A stretch of 31,699 nt of DNA from an uncultured Lachnospiraceae bacterium. GTDB lineage: Bacteria; Bacillota; Clostridia; Lachnospirales; Lachnospiraceae. Shown one piece after another: positions 24,325 through 31,699 of the stretch. The notes under the pieces were generated by a model. It was not told the DNA's origin, did not search any database, and saw only the letters and a list, made by a program, of their open reading frames with translations. Positions within the stretch are counted from its first letter, which is position 1, and each line of letters starts with the position of its first letter. The position numbers and the translations under genes are program-made. The stretch is from assembly GCA_948688495.1 (NCBI GenBank), contig CAPQSW010000026.1, positions 13,410 to 45,108 of the forward strand, written 5' to 3'.

Positions 24325-25113
24325 TCAATTATCTTTCACATGTTCTTTCTTTACTTTCTCAAGTTCCTCAAAAACCACGTCATTGAGCACCTTAATGTAA
24401 GTTCCTTTCATACCGGAAGAACGCGATTCAATCACACCCGCGCTTTCAAACTTGCGGAGCGCATTGACAATGACGCTTCTGGTAATTCCTACCCGGTCTG
24501 CAATCTTGCTGGCTACCAAAATTCCTTCCTTGCCCTCCATTTCTTCAAAAATGTGGGTGATAGCCTCCAATTCCGAAAAAGAAAGGGTGCTGATGGCGGA
24601 CTTGACAATCTGCACTTTTCGATTTTCCTCTGCACTCTCCTCATTCACAGACCGCATCATCTCCAACCCTACAACAGTAGTTCCATATTCACTTAAAATA
24701 ATATCGTCAATATCATACTGTTCTTCAACCCTGTAAACAAATAACGTCCCAAGACGTTCTCCTGCAATATCAATGGGTGTGATAATTGCCTGGTATCTGC
24801 TCACCTCATCCGGTGAAAAACCAAGCGTCTCAAGATTGACGTTCTCCTTTGTGGAAAGAATCCCCAAAAGCCTGTCATTCAACAAAAGATCTATAAAACC
24901 GCCAACCTCACCTGTAAGCAGCTCTTTCACTCCTTCTGCCCTGCTGCTTCTGCCGATTCCCAAAATCTTGCCCTTCTTACTGATCACCAGAATATTAGAG
25001 TCCAAAATATCAGTCAGTACTTCACAAATGTCATTAAAAACGACTTTTGAGGAATTATTATTATGTAGCAGCTTGTTTATCTTTCTTGTCTTATCCAATA
25101 ACTGCACGCTCAT
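24325..25113 (-). CDS. codY: Global transcription regulator CodY
   Basis: CodY represses stationary-phase and nutrient-acquisition genes when branched-chain amino acids and GTP are plentiful. The 262-residue protein has the GAF domain (about 1-155) and a winged helix with the highly conserved recognition segment ASKIADRVGITRSVIVNALR (201-220) and SRSSGMKGTYIKVLND after it. The length is typical. It has its own extended -10 promoter and terminator. Its place directly upstream of flgB is the same as in Bacillus, where CodY controls the fla/che operon, although in Bacillus clpYQ precede it; here topA does. Confidence 0.98.
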   Translation of the reverse strand: MSVQLLDKTRKINKLLHNNNSSKVVFNDICEVLTDILDSNILVISKKGKILGIGRSSRAEGVKELLTGEVGGFIDLLLNDRLLGILSTKENVNLETLGFSPDEVSRYQAIITPIDIAGERLGTLFVYRVEEQYDIDDIILSEYGTTVVGLEMMRSVNEESAEENRKVQIVKSAISTLSFSELEAITHIFEEMEGKEGILVASKIADRVGITRSVIVNALRKFESAGVIESRSSGMKGTYIKVLNDVVFEELEKVKKEHVKDN

Positions 25114-25168
25114 AATGGTACCTCCCGATTAAAATTATCTTACCCTATACTCCTGAAAACCTTTGTTG

Positions 25169-25197
25169 ATTATAACATATTTTTCGTCAAAATACAA
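25169..25197 (-). promoter_or_regulatory. codY promoter, extended -10
   Basis: The minus strand has TTGTAT (rc of 25192-25197), a 17-bp spacer, and TATAAT (rc of 25169-25174) preceded by TGT, a full extended -10. The leader to the codY ATG is about 50 nt, with GGGAGG near the start codon. A partial CodY-box-like sequence (GTTTTCAGGAG) overlaps the start region but matches poorly. Confidence 0.7.
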
Positions 25198-25238
25198 CAA
25201 CTTTCTATTTTTTTCACTATAAATTTTATATTTTCTTA

Positions 25239-27308
25239 CTATTTTTGCTTTTCTTTCACAAATCCACACTGATTATCGGCACATACCAGCTTATTTCCAC
25301 GCTCCACCATATATCCGCCGCATTGCGGACATTTCTCTTTGGAAGGCCTGGGCCAGCTCATAAAATCACAATCCGGATTGTCCTCACATCCGTAATACTT
25401 CCTTCCTTTCTTCGTCTTCCGCAAAACAACTTCTTTCCCGCATTTTGGACATTCTACGCCAATTTTTTCCAGATACGGCTTTGTATTGCGGCATTCTGGA
25501 AATCCGGGACATGCAAGGAACCTTCCATGAGGACCGTATTTGATTACCATATTACGTCCACACAAATCGCAGACTACATCCGTAACTTCATCCTGAATCT
25601 CCACTTTTTCCAACTCTTTTTCTGCAATCTGCACCGCCTCATCCAAATCTGGATAGAAATTCCTCACAACCGTCTTCCATTCAACGCTTCCCTCTGCAAC
25701 CTTATCCAGAAGCGATTCCATATTGGCAGTAAACTTTTCATCCACAATAGTAGTAAACGCCTCTTTCATGATGGAATTGACTACTTCTCCAAGCTCTGTT
25801 ACATACAAATTACGGCTCTCCTTTGTCAGATAGCGCCTGGCAAGCAGCGTTGTAATGGTAGGGGCATAGGTGCTTGGCCGACCAATCCCCAATTCCTCCA
25901 AAGTCTTCACCAGCGAGGCTTCCGTAAAATGTGCCGGCGGCTGGGTAAAATGCTGTTTTTCATTTAATTCCTGCATTTTTAGTGTGGTATCCGTGTCAAT
26001 GGACTTAAGCAGGACATTATTCTCACTCTTTTCATCATCTTCACTGGTGTAAACAGATAAGAACCCCTCAAAAACAATCTTCGAAGCAGACACATGGAAA
26101 CGATAATCCCCTGCCCCAATCTTTACGGAAACCGTCTCATATTCTGCCCCGGACATGCGGCTTGCTGCAAATCGGTTCCAAATTAACTGGTACAGCCGAA
26201 ACTGATCCCGGCTTAAAGACTCCTTAATCTGAACCGGCGTCCTTGTTATATCCGAAGGACGGATTGCTTCATGGGCATCCTGGATCTTCTGATTGCTTTT
26301 CTTGCTCTCCCCCGCCTGGGCGACATATTTCTGCCCATAGGCAGACGCTATATACTCCCTTGCCGCCGCATCCGCTTCTTCGGAGACACGTACCGAATCT
26401 GTCCTTAGATACGTAATGATACCTACCGTTCCCTGTCCTTTAATGTCGACGCCCTCGTAAAGCTGCTGTGCAAGACGCATCGTCTTCTGTGTCGAAAAAT
26501 TCAGGCGCTTTGCAGCCTCCTGCTGTAAGGTACTGGTCGTAAACGGAAGCGGCGATTTCTTTATCCTGCTGCCCTTTTTGACGTCCAGCACCTGATACTG
26601 CGCCTGTTCTAACTCTTTTCGTATCTCATCCAGTTCCTGTTTTGAGCCGATTGTTATCCGGCCCTTTTCGTCACCATAAAACTTCGCATCCAAACATTTC
26701 TTTTCCCCGGGAATAGAGAATTTGGCATCCAGCGTCCAATATTCTTCCGGAATAAATGCATTAATTTCTTCCTCCCTGTCACAAATGATACGCAAAGCCA
26801 CAGACTGCACACGTCCGGCGCTTAACCCCCGTTTTACCTTTGCCCATAACAATGGACTGATACGGTAGCCCACCATACGGTCCAGCATGCGACGTGTCTG
26901 CTGGGCGTCCACAAGATTCAAATCTATGTTGCGGGCCTGCTTTAAGGAAGCCTTTACTGCATTCTTGGTGATTTCGTTAAAACTAATACGGTAAACCTTT
27001 TTATCTTCCAGTTTCAGCGCTTTGGACAGATGCCAGGAAATTGCCTCCCCTTCCCGATCCGGGTCCGTCGCAAGATAAATTTTTTCTGCCTTCTTTACTT
27101 CTTTCCTAAGATTGGCAAGAATATCACCTTTTCCACGAATCGTTATATATTTGGGTTCGTAATCATGCTCCACATCTATGCCAAGCTGGCTTTTGGGCAG
27201 GTCACGTACATGTCCGTTAGACGCCACCACCTCATAATTTTTTCCCAAAAATTTCTTGATTGTTTTTACCTTTGCCGGTGATTCCACAATTACCAGATAC
27301 TTTGCCAT
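25239..27308 (-). CDS. topA: DNA topoisomerase I TopA
   Basis: TopA relaxes negative supercoils by transient single-strand cleavage. The 689-residue protein shows the TOPRIM domain (E9, and TDPDREGE at 81-88), the active-site tyrosine Y300 in GIITYLRTDS, and three C-terminal four-cysteine zinc fingers (CDLC...C, CPKC...C, CPQC...C). I start at the ATG at 27308 (MAKYLVIVESPAK), with GGGAGGAG 7 nt upstream; the open frame continues 26 codons further without support. It follows dprA by 16 nt, as in many Firmicutes. Length and motifs are normal. Confidence 0.98.
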   Translation of the reverse strand: MAKYLVIVESPAKVKTIKKFLGKNYEVVASNGHVRDLPKSQLGIDVEHDYEPKYITIRGKGDILANLRKEVKKAEKIYLATDPDREGEAISWHLSKALKLEDKKVYRISFNEITKNAVKASLKQARNIDLNLVDAQQTRRMLDRMVGYRISPLLWAKVKRGLSAGRVQSVALRIICDREEEINAFIPEEYWTLDAKFSIPGEKKCLDAKFYGDEKGRITIGSKQELDEIRKELEQAQYQVLDVKKGSRIKKSPLPFTTSTLQQEAAKRLNFSTQKTMRLAQQLYEGVDIKGQGTVGIITYLRTDSVRVSEEADAAAREYIASAYGQKYVAQAGESKKSNQKIQDAHEAIRPSDITRTPVQIKESLSRDQFRLYQLIWNRFAASRMSGAEYETVSVKIGAGDYRFHVSASKIVFEGFLSVYTSEDDEKSENNVLLKSIDTDTTLKMQELNEKQHFTQPPAHFTEASLVKTLEELGIGRPSTYAPTITTLLARRYLTKESRNLYVTELGEVVNSIMKEAFTTIVDEKFTANMESLLDKVAEGSVEWKTVVRNFYPDLDEAVQIAEKELEKVEIQDEVTDVVCDLCGRNMVIKYGPHGRFLACPGFPECRNTKPYLEKIGVECPKCGKEVVLRKTKKGRKYYGCEDNPDCDFMSWPRPSKEKCPQCGGYMVERGNKLVCADNQCGFVKEKQK

Positions 27309-27315
27309 ATGTCTG

Positions 27316-27323
27316 CTCCTCCC
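27316..27323 (-). promoter_or_regulatory. Ribosome binding site deciding the topA start
   Basis: GGGAGGAG on the minus strand, 7 nt before the ATG at 27308. It removes the 26 extra residues of the longest open frame, which would overlap the dprA 3' end. Confidence 0.8.
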
Positions 27324-27324
27324 T

Positions 27325-28440
27325 TCAAAAAATACCGGTGCGGATATAATAATTTTTATATACTTCGGAAATATATCCCATTTCACGCAATGTTGCCAAT
27401 GTTTCCACCAACACGCCCAGACCGAGTCCAGTTTCTACCAAAAGCTCCTCCAGGCTCCTGGGGGTTAAATCGAGACAACTATACACCAACCTTTCTAAAT
27501 TTTCAAGGGATATTTTTTGCTTTTGGGATGAATCTTCTTCCGTTTTTCTAAAAATATGCATCTCCTTCAAAAAATCTTCCATATTCAAAAATATTCCTGC
27601 ACCCTGACGAATCAGAAGGTTTGTACCCTGACTGGATAGATCAAAAATCCTTCCCGGAACGGCATAAACATCCTTCCCCTGCTCCAATGCAAAATCCGCT
27701 GTAATCAGTGATCCGCTCTTTTCTTTCGCCTCCACCACCAGCAAAGTATCCGACAGGCCGCTGATAATCCGGTTGCGCTGTGGAAAATTCATGGCAAGCG
27801 GTCTCGTATGCGGCGGATATTCAGAAAGCACGCATCCCGCCTCTATAAGCTGTCCATACAATTTACGATTGCCGGGAGGATAACAGATATCTACACCGCA
27901 TCCGAGCACACTACAGGTACTGCCCCCGCTGCGCAAAGCCCCTCGCTGCGCTGCCCCATCAATTCCTGCTGCCATGCCGCTGACCACTACGATTCCCGCT
28001 GCCGCAAGCCTCTCTCCGATCTGCTCAGCTACTGTCTTTCCATAGTATGTACAATTTCTTGCTCCCACGATACCGACGGACGGTTTTTGCCATTCTGGAA
28101 GATTTCCCCGATAAAACAGCCCATAAGGCGGATTGTAAATATTTTCAAGCCTTTCCGGGTAAGATTTATCCTGCCAGGAAGTCAGCAAAATTCCATTTTG
28201 CACACAGTATTCCAGACTTTTTTGCAATTCTTCCTCCGTCCTGCTTTGCGATGCCTGAACTTTCTCCTTTTCACGCGCATTCAATACCGGAATCCGCTCT
28301 AGGACCTCTGCCTTTGCACGGTAAAGTGTCTTTGCGTCCCCAAACATTGTTTTTAGATAAATCTTTTTCCTCCCGGAAAGAGAAAACATGCCAGCAAGCC
28401 AATACTCATATTTATTATAATCTCCCTCAAAATTGCTCAT
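27325..28440 (-). CDS. dprA: DNA-processing/competence protein DprA
   Basis: DprA binds single-stranded DNA entering during transformation and loads RecA. The 371-residue protein has the Rossmann-type DprA core with VGIVGARNCTYYG (about 122-134), VVSGMAAGIDGAAQRGAL, GCGVDICYPPGN and FPQRNRIISGLSDTLLVVEA. It also has a C-terminal winged-helix-like segment (LTPRSLEELLVETGLGLGVLVETL). The start ATG overlaps the stop of the YifB gene by 4 nt. Together with the upstream AAA+ gene this is the usual yifB-dprA-topA order. DprA is widely kept in genomes with no shown competence, so function in transformation is only likely. Confidence 0.95.
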   Translation of the reverse strand: MSNFEGDYNKYEYWLAGMFSLSGRKKIYLKTMFGDAKTLYRAKAEVLERIPVLNAREKEKVQASQSRTEEELQKSLEYCVQNGILLTSWQDKSYPERLENIYNPPYGLFYRGNLPEWQKPSVGIVGARNCTYYGKTVAEQIGERLAAAGIVVVSGMAAGIDGAAQRGALRSGGSTCSVLGCGVDICYPPGNRKLYGQLIEAGCVLSEYPPHTRPLAMNFPQRNRIISGLSDTLLVVEAKEKSGSLITADFALEQGKDVYAVPGRIFDLSSQGTNLLIRQGAGIFLNMEDFLKEMHIFRKTEEDSSQKQKISLENLERLVYSCLDLTPRSLEELLVETGLGLGVLVETLATLREMGYISEVYKNYYIRTGIF

Positions 28441-29984
28441 TCAAAGTCCCACACCTTTCTGTCAATGCTTCGGTACAGCAGGCTCTCGCAAATATGGGCA
28501 CGGCTGATTTTTTCCTCCCCCTCCATGTCGGCAATTGTGCGCGCCACGCGTAAAACCCGGTAATACCCCCGCGCCGTCAGTTCCATCCGCTCAAAAGAAT
28601 CATGTAAAAGCCTTTCTCCCTCCTTTTCCATAACACACCATTTTTCTATGGCAGGCACAGGAATCCGGCTGTTATATAAGATTTTTGTTCCTTCGAATCG
28701 CTCCCTCTGGATACGCTGTGTCCGTTCCACCCTATGACGTATTGCCGACGAAGCTTCTTCCGGCTGGTTAGCCGTCAATTCCCACAGCGCCGGACGGCCG
28801 ACTTCCACACACAGATCCATCCGGTCTAACAGTGGGCGGCTGATTTTATTCAGATGGCGGTCTATCATTGCCTGTGAGCATGTACAGCGGTTCCTGTCAG
28901 GAAAATACCCGCAGCTGCAAGGATTCATGGCGGCAACCAGCATTATGTCCGCCGGATAGAAATAAGTTCCGCTTCCACGCACCAAACGGATTTCCCGTTC
29001 CTCCAAAGGCTGGCGCAATACCTCCAGCACCGGTCTTTTAAACTCTGTCAACTCGTCCAAAAACAGCACGCCCTTATGTGCCAGGCTGATTTCCCCGGGC
29101 TTTGGCACTGTGCCTCCCCCCGCCATGCCGGCCAGGCTGATTGTGTGATGCGGGCTGCGGTAAGGCCTCTTTCTGAAATTCCCCTCACGCTGTCCAAACA
29201 TCCCAGTAACACTGTACACCTTTGCAATCTCCAATGCTTCCTCATCCGTAAGAGGTGGAAGAATTGTTGATACCGCACGCGCAGCCATGGTCTTTCCTGC
29301 CCCCGGGGAACCTAGCATCAGCATATTATGTCTTCCGCTTGCCGCAATTTCACAGGCACGTTTTAATACCTTTTGCCCATGGATAAATGCAAAGTCACAG
29401 CTCCCCTCTTGCGTCTGTTGTACAGTTTCTTCTATATAATTACCTTCTGATATGTATTTTTGGGGCTTCCGGAAAAATGTATCAAGCATTTCTATTACCT
29501 GATTCAAGTCCTCTCCGGGGAGAATCGTGATTCCTTTCACAATCTGTGCCTCCCGCATATTTTCCTTAGGTACGCACACCACACGCTTACCTGCTTCCCT
29601 TGCGGCAAGCACCATAGGCAGAATCCCAGTAGTCGGACGAACTTGACCATTCAGGCTGATTTCCCCTGCAAATAAGATTCCCTCCAGGTATTCCCTGGGG
29701 ACCCTGCCATATGCTGACAGGATTGCGAGCGCTATTGGCAAGTCAAAAACAGTTCCGCTTTTACGTATATCCGCCGGATAAAGGTTTATCGTAATTCTCT
29801 TGGGAGACAGGCGGATCCCACTGTTGCGTATTGCTGCCCGAATCCGCTCTTTTGCTTCTTTTACTTCTGAAGACAATACGCCCACCATCTCAAATGCAGG
29901 CATTCCATCGCACACATCTGCCTCTACCTGGATAAGAATGCTCCGAATACCGCAGACGATAGCTGTTGATACAAGACTATACAA
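28437..29984 (-). CDS. YifB/ComM family AAA+ ATPase (Mg-chelatase-like)
   Basis: The 515-residue protein has an N-terminal S5/Lon-like domain (about 1-165) and a Mg-chelatase ChlI-type AAA+ core. It shows Walker A GSPGAGKT (225-232), Walker B LFLDE (307-311), the YRSPHHTISLAGM region, and a C-terminal domain with LTARGYYRVLRVARTIADMEG. Family members include ComM, a helicase that drives branch migration in transformation of some Gram-negatives. In Clostridia its role is not established. The start is a TTG with AAAGGAGG 5 nt upstream. It overlaps dprA by 4 nt. I would call the family with confidence and the gene name less so. Confidence 0.93.
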   Translation of the reverse strand: MYSLVSTAIVCGIRSILIQVEADVCDGMPAFEMVGVLSSEVKEAKERIRAAIRNSGIRLSPKRITINLYPADIRKSGTVFDLPIALAILSAYGRVPREYLEGILFAGEISLNGQVRPTTGILPMVLAAREAGKRVVCVPKENMREAQIVKGITILPGEDLNQVIEMLDTFFRKPQKYISEGNYIEETVQQTQEGSCDFAFIHGQKVLKRACEIAASGRHNMLMLGSPGAGKTMAARAVSTILPPLTDEEALEIAKVYSVTGMFGQREGNFRKRPYRSPHHTISLAGMAGGGTVPKPGEISLAHKGVLFLDELTEFKRPVLEVLRQPLEEREIRLVRGSGTYFYPADIMLVAAMNPCSCGYFPDRNRCTCSQAMIDRHLNKISRPLLDRMDLCVEVGRPALWELTANQPEEASSAIRHRVERTQRIQRERFEGTKILYNSRIPVPAIEKWCVMEKEGERLLHDSFERMELTARGYYRVLRVARTIADMEGEEKISRAHICESLLYRSIDRKVWDFE

Positions 29985-30048
29985 AAATACCTCCTTTTGT
30001 GCCGGTTTGGGAAATGAGGGCAGACATGCCCTGAAAAAAGATGTTTAT

Positions 30049-30077
30049 ATCATATCACGTTTGACTTCATTTGAAAA
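30049..30077 (-). promoter_or_regulatory. Sigma-A-like promoter candidate for yifB-dprA-topA
   Basis: The minus strand has TTTTCA (rc of 30072-30077), a 17-bp spacer, then TATGAT (rc of 30049-30054) preceded by TGA. The -35 falls inside the hairpin of the preceding gene. The leader to the TTG of yifB is about 60 nt and contains a small AGGGCA/TGCCCT stem. Confidence 0.5.
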
Positions 30078-30102
30078 GCTGTTTCTCAAAAACAGCTTTT
30101 CA
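30072..30102 (-). terminator. 13-bp perfect hairpin over the sigK stop codon
   Basis: TGAAAAGCTGTTT (30072-30084) pairs with AAACAGCTTTTCA (30090-30102) across a 5-nt loop. The sigK TGA stop is in the loop region. The stem is long and perfect but no T-run follows it, so termination is plausible and not proven. It may instead mark an RNA processing end. Confidence 0.55.
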
Positions 30103-30703
30103 GTTTCTCCAGGGCGCGCTTTTCAATTCGGCTGACATAGGAACGTGAAATCCCCAGCTTATCTGCAATTTCCCTCTGTGTCACCGGTTTTCTGTTATAG
30201 AGCCCATATCTCCATTCGATAATCTGCCGCTCCCTGTCACTCAGCACCTTAGGAAGCATCTCGTAAATCTTTTTGGTGTTGCTCTTTAGCTCAATTATCT
30301 CAAAAATTTCTCTGTCCGTACTCTCCACCACATCCATCAGATTGATCTGGTTTCCTTCTTTATCCGTTCCAATCGGCTCATACAGGGACACTTCCCGGGA
30401 TGTTTTTTTCTTTCCACGGAAATACATCAAAAGTTCATTGTCGATACAGCGGGCTGCATAAGTTGCAAGCCTGTTCCCACGTTCATAGTTAAAGGTGGCA
30501 ATTGCTTTGATAAGCCCAATCGTTCCAATGGATATTAAATCCTCCATGTCTTCTTCCCCGCTCTGGTACTTTCTTGAGATATGCGCTACCAGTCTTAAAT
30601 TCCGTTCAATCAGGGTATGTTTCGCTTCAAGGCTGCCCTCTTTCATTTTCTGCAGATAATATTTTTCTTCTTCCACGTCCAGCGGCTTTAAAAAAGTTTT
30701 CAA
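30086..30703 (-). CDS. sigK: Sporulation sigma factor SigK-type
   Basis: The 205-residue protein is a sigma-70 family factor of the sporulation E/K type. It shows region 2 (ERNLRLVAHISRKY, EDLISIGTIGLIKAIATF, RLATYAARCIDNELLMYFR), the linker SLYEPIGTDKEGNQINLMDV, and region 4 with a helix-turn-helix TQREIADKLGISRSYVSRIEK. The sequence is closer to SigK (late mother cell) than to SigE or SigG. No pro-sequence is visible, and the frame is uninterrupted. The frame opens at a GTG at 30712, but I prefer the TTG at 30703, which has GAGGTG 6 nt upstream. An in-frame TAA lies five codons before the GTG. Confidence 0.9.
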   Translation of the reverse strand: MKTFLKPLDVEEEKYYLQKMKEGSLEAKHTLIERNLRLVAHISRKYQSGEEDMEDLISIGTIGLIKAIATFNYERGNRLATYAARCIDNELLMYFRGKKKTSREVSLYEPIGTDKEGNQINLMDVVESTDREIFEIIELKSNTKKIYEMLPKVLSDRERQIIEWRYGLYNRKPVTQREIADKLGISRSYVSRIEKRALEKLKSCF

Positions 30704-30731
30704 AAAAAGCACCTCTAAGCTGATTTATTAC

Positions 30732-30759
30732 ATTCTATGAAAAATCAAGCTTCGACGTG
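30732..30759 (-). promoter_or_regulatory. SigE/SigK-like promoter candidate for sigK
   Basis: The minus strand reads CACG, 16 bp, then CATAGAATG, near the SigK pattern (mACm, 16 bp, CATAnnnTA); CATAGAAT also fits the SigE -10 at 7 of 8 positions. The -35 for SigE is poor. It lies about 20 bp before the sigK start, so the leader would be very short. The call is tentative. Confidence 0.3.
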
Positions 30760-30780
30760 CCTTTCCATATAAAATTCAAC

Positions 30781-30809
30781 TTGTCATCCCCGTCAAAAAA
30801 GGTTATACT
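30781..30809 (+). promoter_or_regulatory. Sigma-A promoter of the DUF4250 gene
   Basis: TTGTCA at 30781-30786, a 17-bp spacer, then TATACT at 30804-30809. Each box matches the consensus at five of six positions. It faces the only plus-strand gene, about 37 bp upstream of its ATG, and runs divergently from sigK. Confidence 0.75.
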
Positions 30810-30845
30810 GATACCTGAAATACAAAAAATCAGGAGGTATTCATT

Positions 30846-31022
30846 ATGTTTCTGCCCAAAGATCCAGTCATGCTGCTCAGCGTCATCAACACTTATCTGA
30901 GAGATTACCACTCCTCTCTTGAGGATTTCAGTCTGGAGACAAACCTCTCCGCCGAAGAAATTATCCGGCAGCTTGCCATCATAGACTACCACTACGATCC
31001 CGAGCAAAATCAGTTTATATGA
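30846..31022 (+). CDS. DUF4250-family small protein (58 aa)
   Basis: A 58-codon frame starts at an ATG with AGGAGG 8 nt upstream (30832-30837) and ends TGA. It encodes MFLPKDPVMLLSVINTYLRD followed by an acidic helical part and ends DPEQNQFI. The LPKDPVMLLS start and the C-terminal Y-D-x-E-x-NQF pattern are those of DUF4250, a family common in Clostridia with no known function. It has a good promoter and its own ribosome binding site. Its last 13 bp overlap the convergent DUF5662 gene. The longer minus-strand frame over the same DNA is a shadow. Confidence 0.85.
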   Translation: MFLPKDPVMLLSVINTYLRDYHSSLEDFSLETNLSAEEIIRQLAIIDYHYDPEQNQFI

Positions 31023-31591
31023 TCTATCGGCACAGCCGGCTTCTGATAAGGTGTCCCATAATCCTTTTTCTTTAGCAGCACATGCTTAATATAATGGAAA
31101 ACCGCATCTTCCCCCTCATCCGCCAGCATATGCAGAAGTTCTTCCAGCAATGCCCTGCTATCCTCATGAAGCACGTGATGTTCCCTGCCACGCTCATAAT
31201 ATTCCAGCGCGCTTCGGTCCGTATATTTCTCCTTTTGATAGTTTTTAGAGGCAGATACACGGTCGATGAACATCTCAACCACATATTTCAAGGGCATCTT
31301 CATCCCGGTAATCCCTTTCTTTTCTACTCCATAATCAATCCAGTATTCCAGATGATGCTTATTCCTGCCCTTATGATGCAGCCATGCCTGGGAATACCCC
31401 TTCTCCAGACGCTCTACGTTATTAGGACTCAAATTCCCCTGGAAATATTTACAACCTACCAGAAATTCTGTAGGACTGTACTTAGACAGGTCATGCATTA
31501 ATCCCTGTTTATACAACCCCACCCGGAAACACCCTTTCAACACCAGCATCTTATGGTGGTTGATTGTCTTGAAATGTTGCCAAGCCTTCAT
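31010..31591 (-). CDS. DUF5662-family protein
   Basis: The 193-residue soluble protein matches the DUF5662 family of Firmicutes by pattern: HFKTINHHKMLVLKGCF near the start, then LMHDLSKYSPTEF, AWLHHKGRNKHHLEYWIDY and VVEMFIDRVSASK. The many spaced His and Asp residues (H12-H13, H33-D34, H72-H73, H79-H80) suggest a metal-binding helical fold like HD-domain proteins, but this is inference; no activity is established. A GAGGTGAG site precedes the ATG. The gene converges on DUF4250, so the two stop regions overlap. Confidence 0.85.
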   Translation of the reverse strand: MKAWQHFKTINHHKMLVLKGCFRVGLYKQGLMHDLSKYSPTEFLVGCKYFQGNLSPNNVERLEKGYSQAWLHHKGRNKHHLEYWIDYGVEKKGITGMKMPLKYVVEMFIDRVSASKNYQKEKYTDRSALEYYERGREHHVLHEDSRALLEELLHMLADEGEDAVFHYIKHVLLKKKDYGTPYQKPAVPIDHIN

Positions 31592-31699
31592 AGCTCACCT
31601 CGCAATATCATACAGTTTTCAGTAAATTATTCTAACAATTAAATATAAAATTAATAAATGCAACGGATAAAACAGATAGAAAAAATATTTCATGGACAT
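31592..31699. other. Right-end intergenic sequence
   Basis: About 108 AT-rich bases upstream of the DUF5662 gene. A TATGAT with a weak TTAGAA 17 bp upstream on the minus strand may be its promoter. Nothing else can be assigned; the next gene lies beyond the window. Confidence 0.4.

Noticed and set aside
25245..25967. 240-codon plus-strand frame
   Set aside because: It is antisense to topA, with no ribosome binding site or family match.
30735..31007. 90-codon minus-strand frame
   Set aside because: It lies antisense to the DUF4250 gene, which has a promoter, a ribosome binding site and a family match.
1..31699. Mobile elements, tRNA, rRNA, phage or CRISPR arrays
   Set aside because: I saw no transposase or integrase motifs, no tRNA cloverleaf or rRNA core sequences, and no spaced repeats. 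Composition is even apart from AT-rich gaps.

Overview
The window is almost entirely a flagellar/chemotaxis (fla/che) locus from a motile, endospore-forming Clostridia, most like Lachnospiraceae. The evidence is a DUF4250 small protein and a DUF5662 protein of the kind common in that family, a sporulation sigma factor of the SigK type, a CodY, AGGAGG-type ribosome binding sites, frequent TTG/GTG starts and a moderately AT-rich composition. I name no species. Except for one small gene, everything is encoded on the minus strand, so transcription runs from right to left.

Right end (about 31.6-25.1 kb). A DUF5662 gene converges on, and overlaps by 13 bp, a 58-codon DUF4250 gene, which is the only plus-strand gene. 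Next come sigK, a YifB/ComM-type AAA+ ATPase, dprA, topA and codY. sigK ends in a 13-bp perfect hairpin over its stop codon, and a sigma-A-like promoter for yifB-dprA-topA starts inside that hairpin. codY has its own extended -10 promoter and a strong intrinsic terminator about 100 bp after its stop.

Middle and left (23.85 kb to the left edge). The order is flgB, flgC, fliE, fliF, fliG, fliH, fliI, fliJ, a MotE/YlxF-like gene, fliK, flgD, a TIGR02530-family gene, flgE, flbD (swrD), motA, motB, fliL, fliM, fliY, cheY, fliO, fliP, fliQ, fliR, flhB, flhA, flhF. This is close to the Bacillus subtilis fla/che order, including codY just upstream, but with motAB inserted after flbD. Many neighbours overlap or nearly touch, which suggests translational coupling. 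The only gene-free stretch above 300 bp is 23850-24324. It holds the codY terminator, an imperfect 22-bp dyad, a weak CodY-box-like sequence and a candidate -10 for flgB.

Together the genes build the rod base (FlgB, FlgC, FliE), MS ring (FliF), rotor/C-ring (FliG, FliM, FliY), type III export gate and ATPase (FlhA, FlhB, FliO-R, FliH-J), hook and its cap and length control (FlgE, FlgD, FliK), stator (MotA/MotB, sequence closer to sodium-type PomA/PomB), the CheY signalling input and the SRP-type GTPase FlhF. Filament, late hook, CheA/CheW and SigD genes are not in the window.

I found no mobile element, CRISPR array, tRNA or rRNA, and no clearly new system. The points most worth a second look are the two stacked hairpins with a promoter between them in the flgE-flbD gap, a surface-protein-like helical module plus repeat tail on FlgD, a repeat-encoded Q/M/P linker in FliY, a SigK without a pro-sequence, and the regulatory region between codY and flgB.
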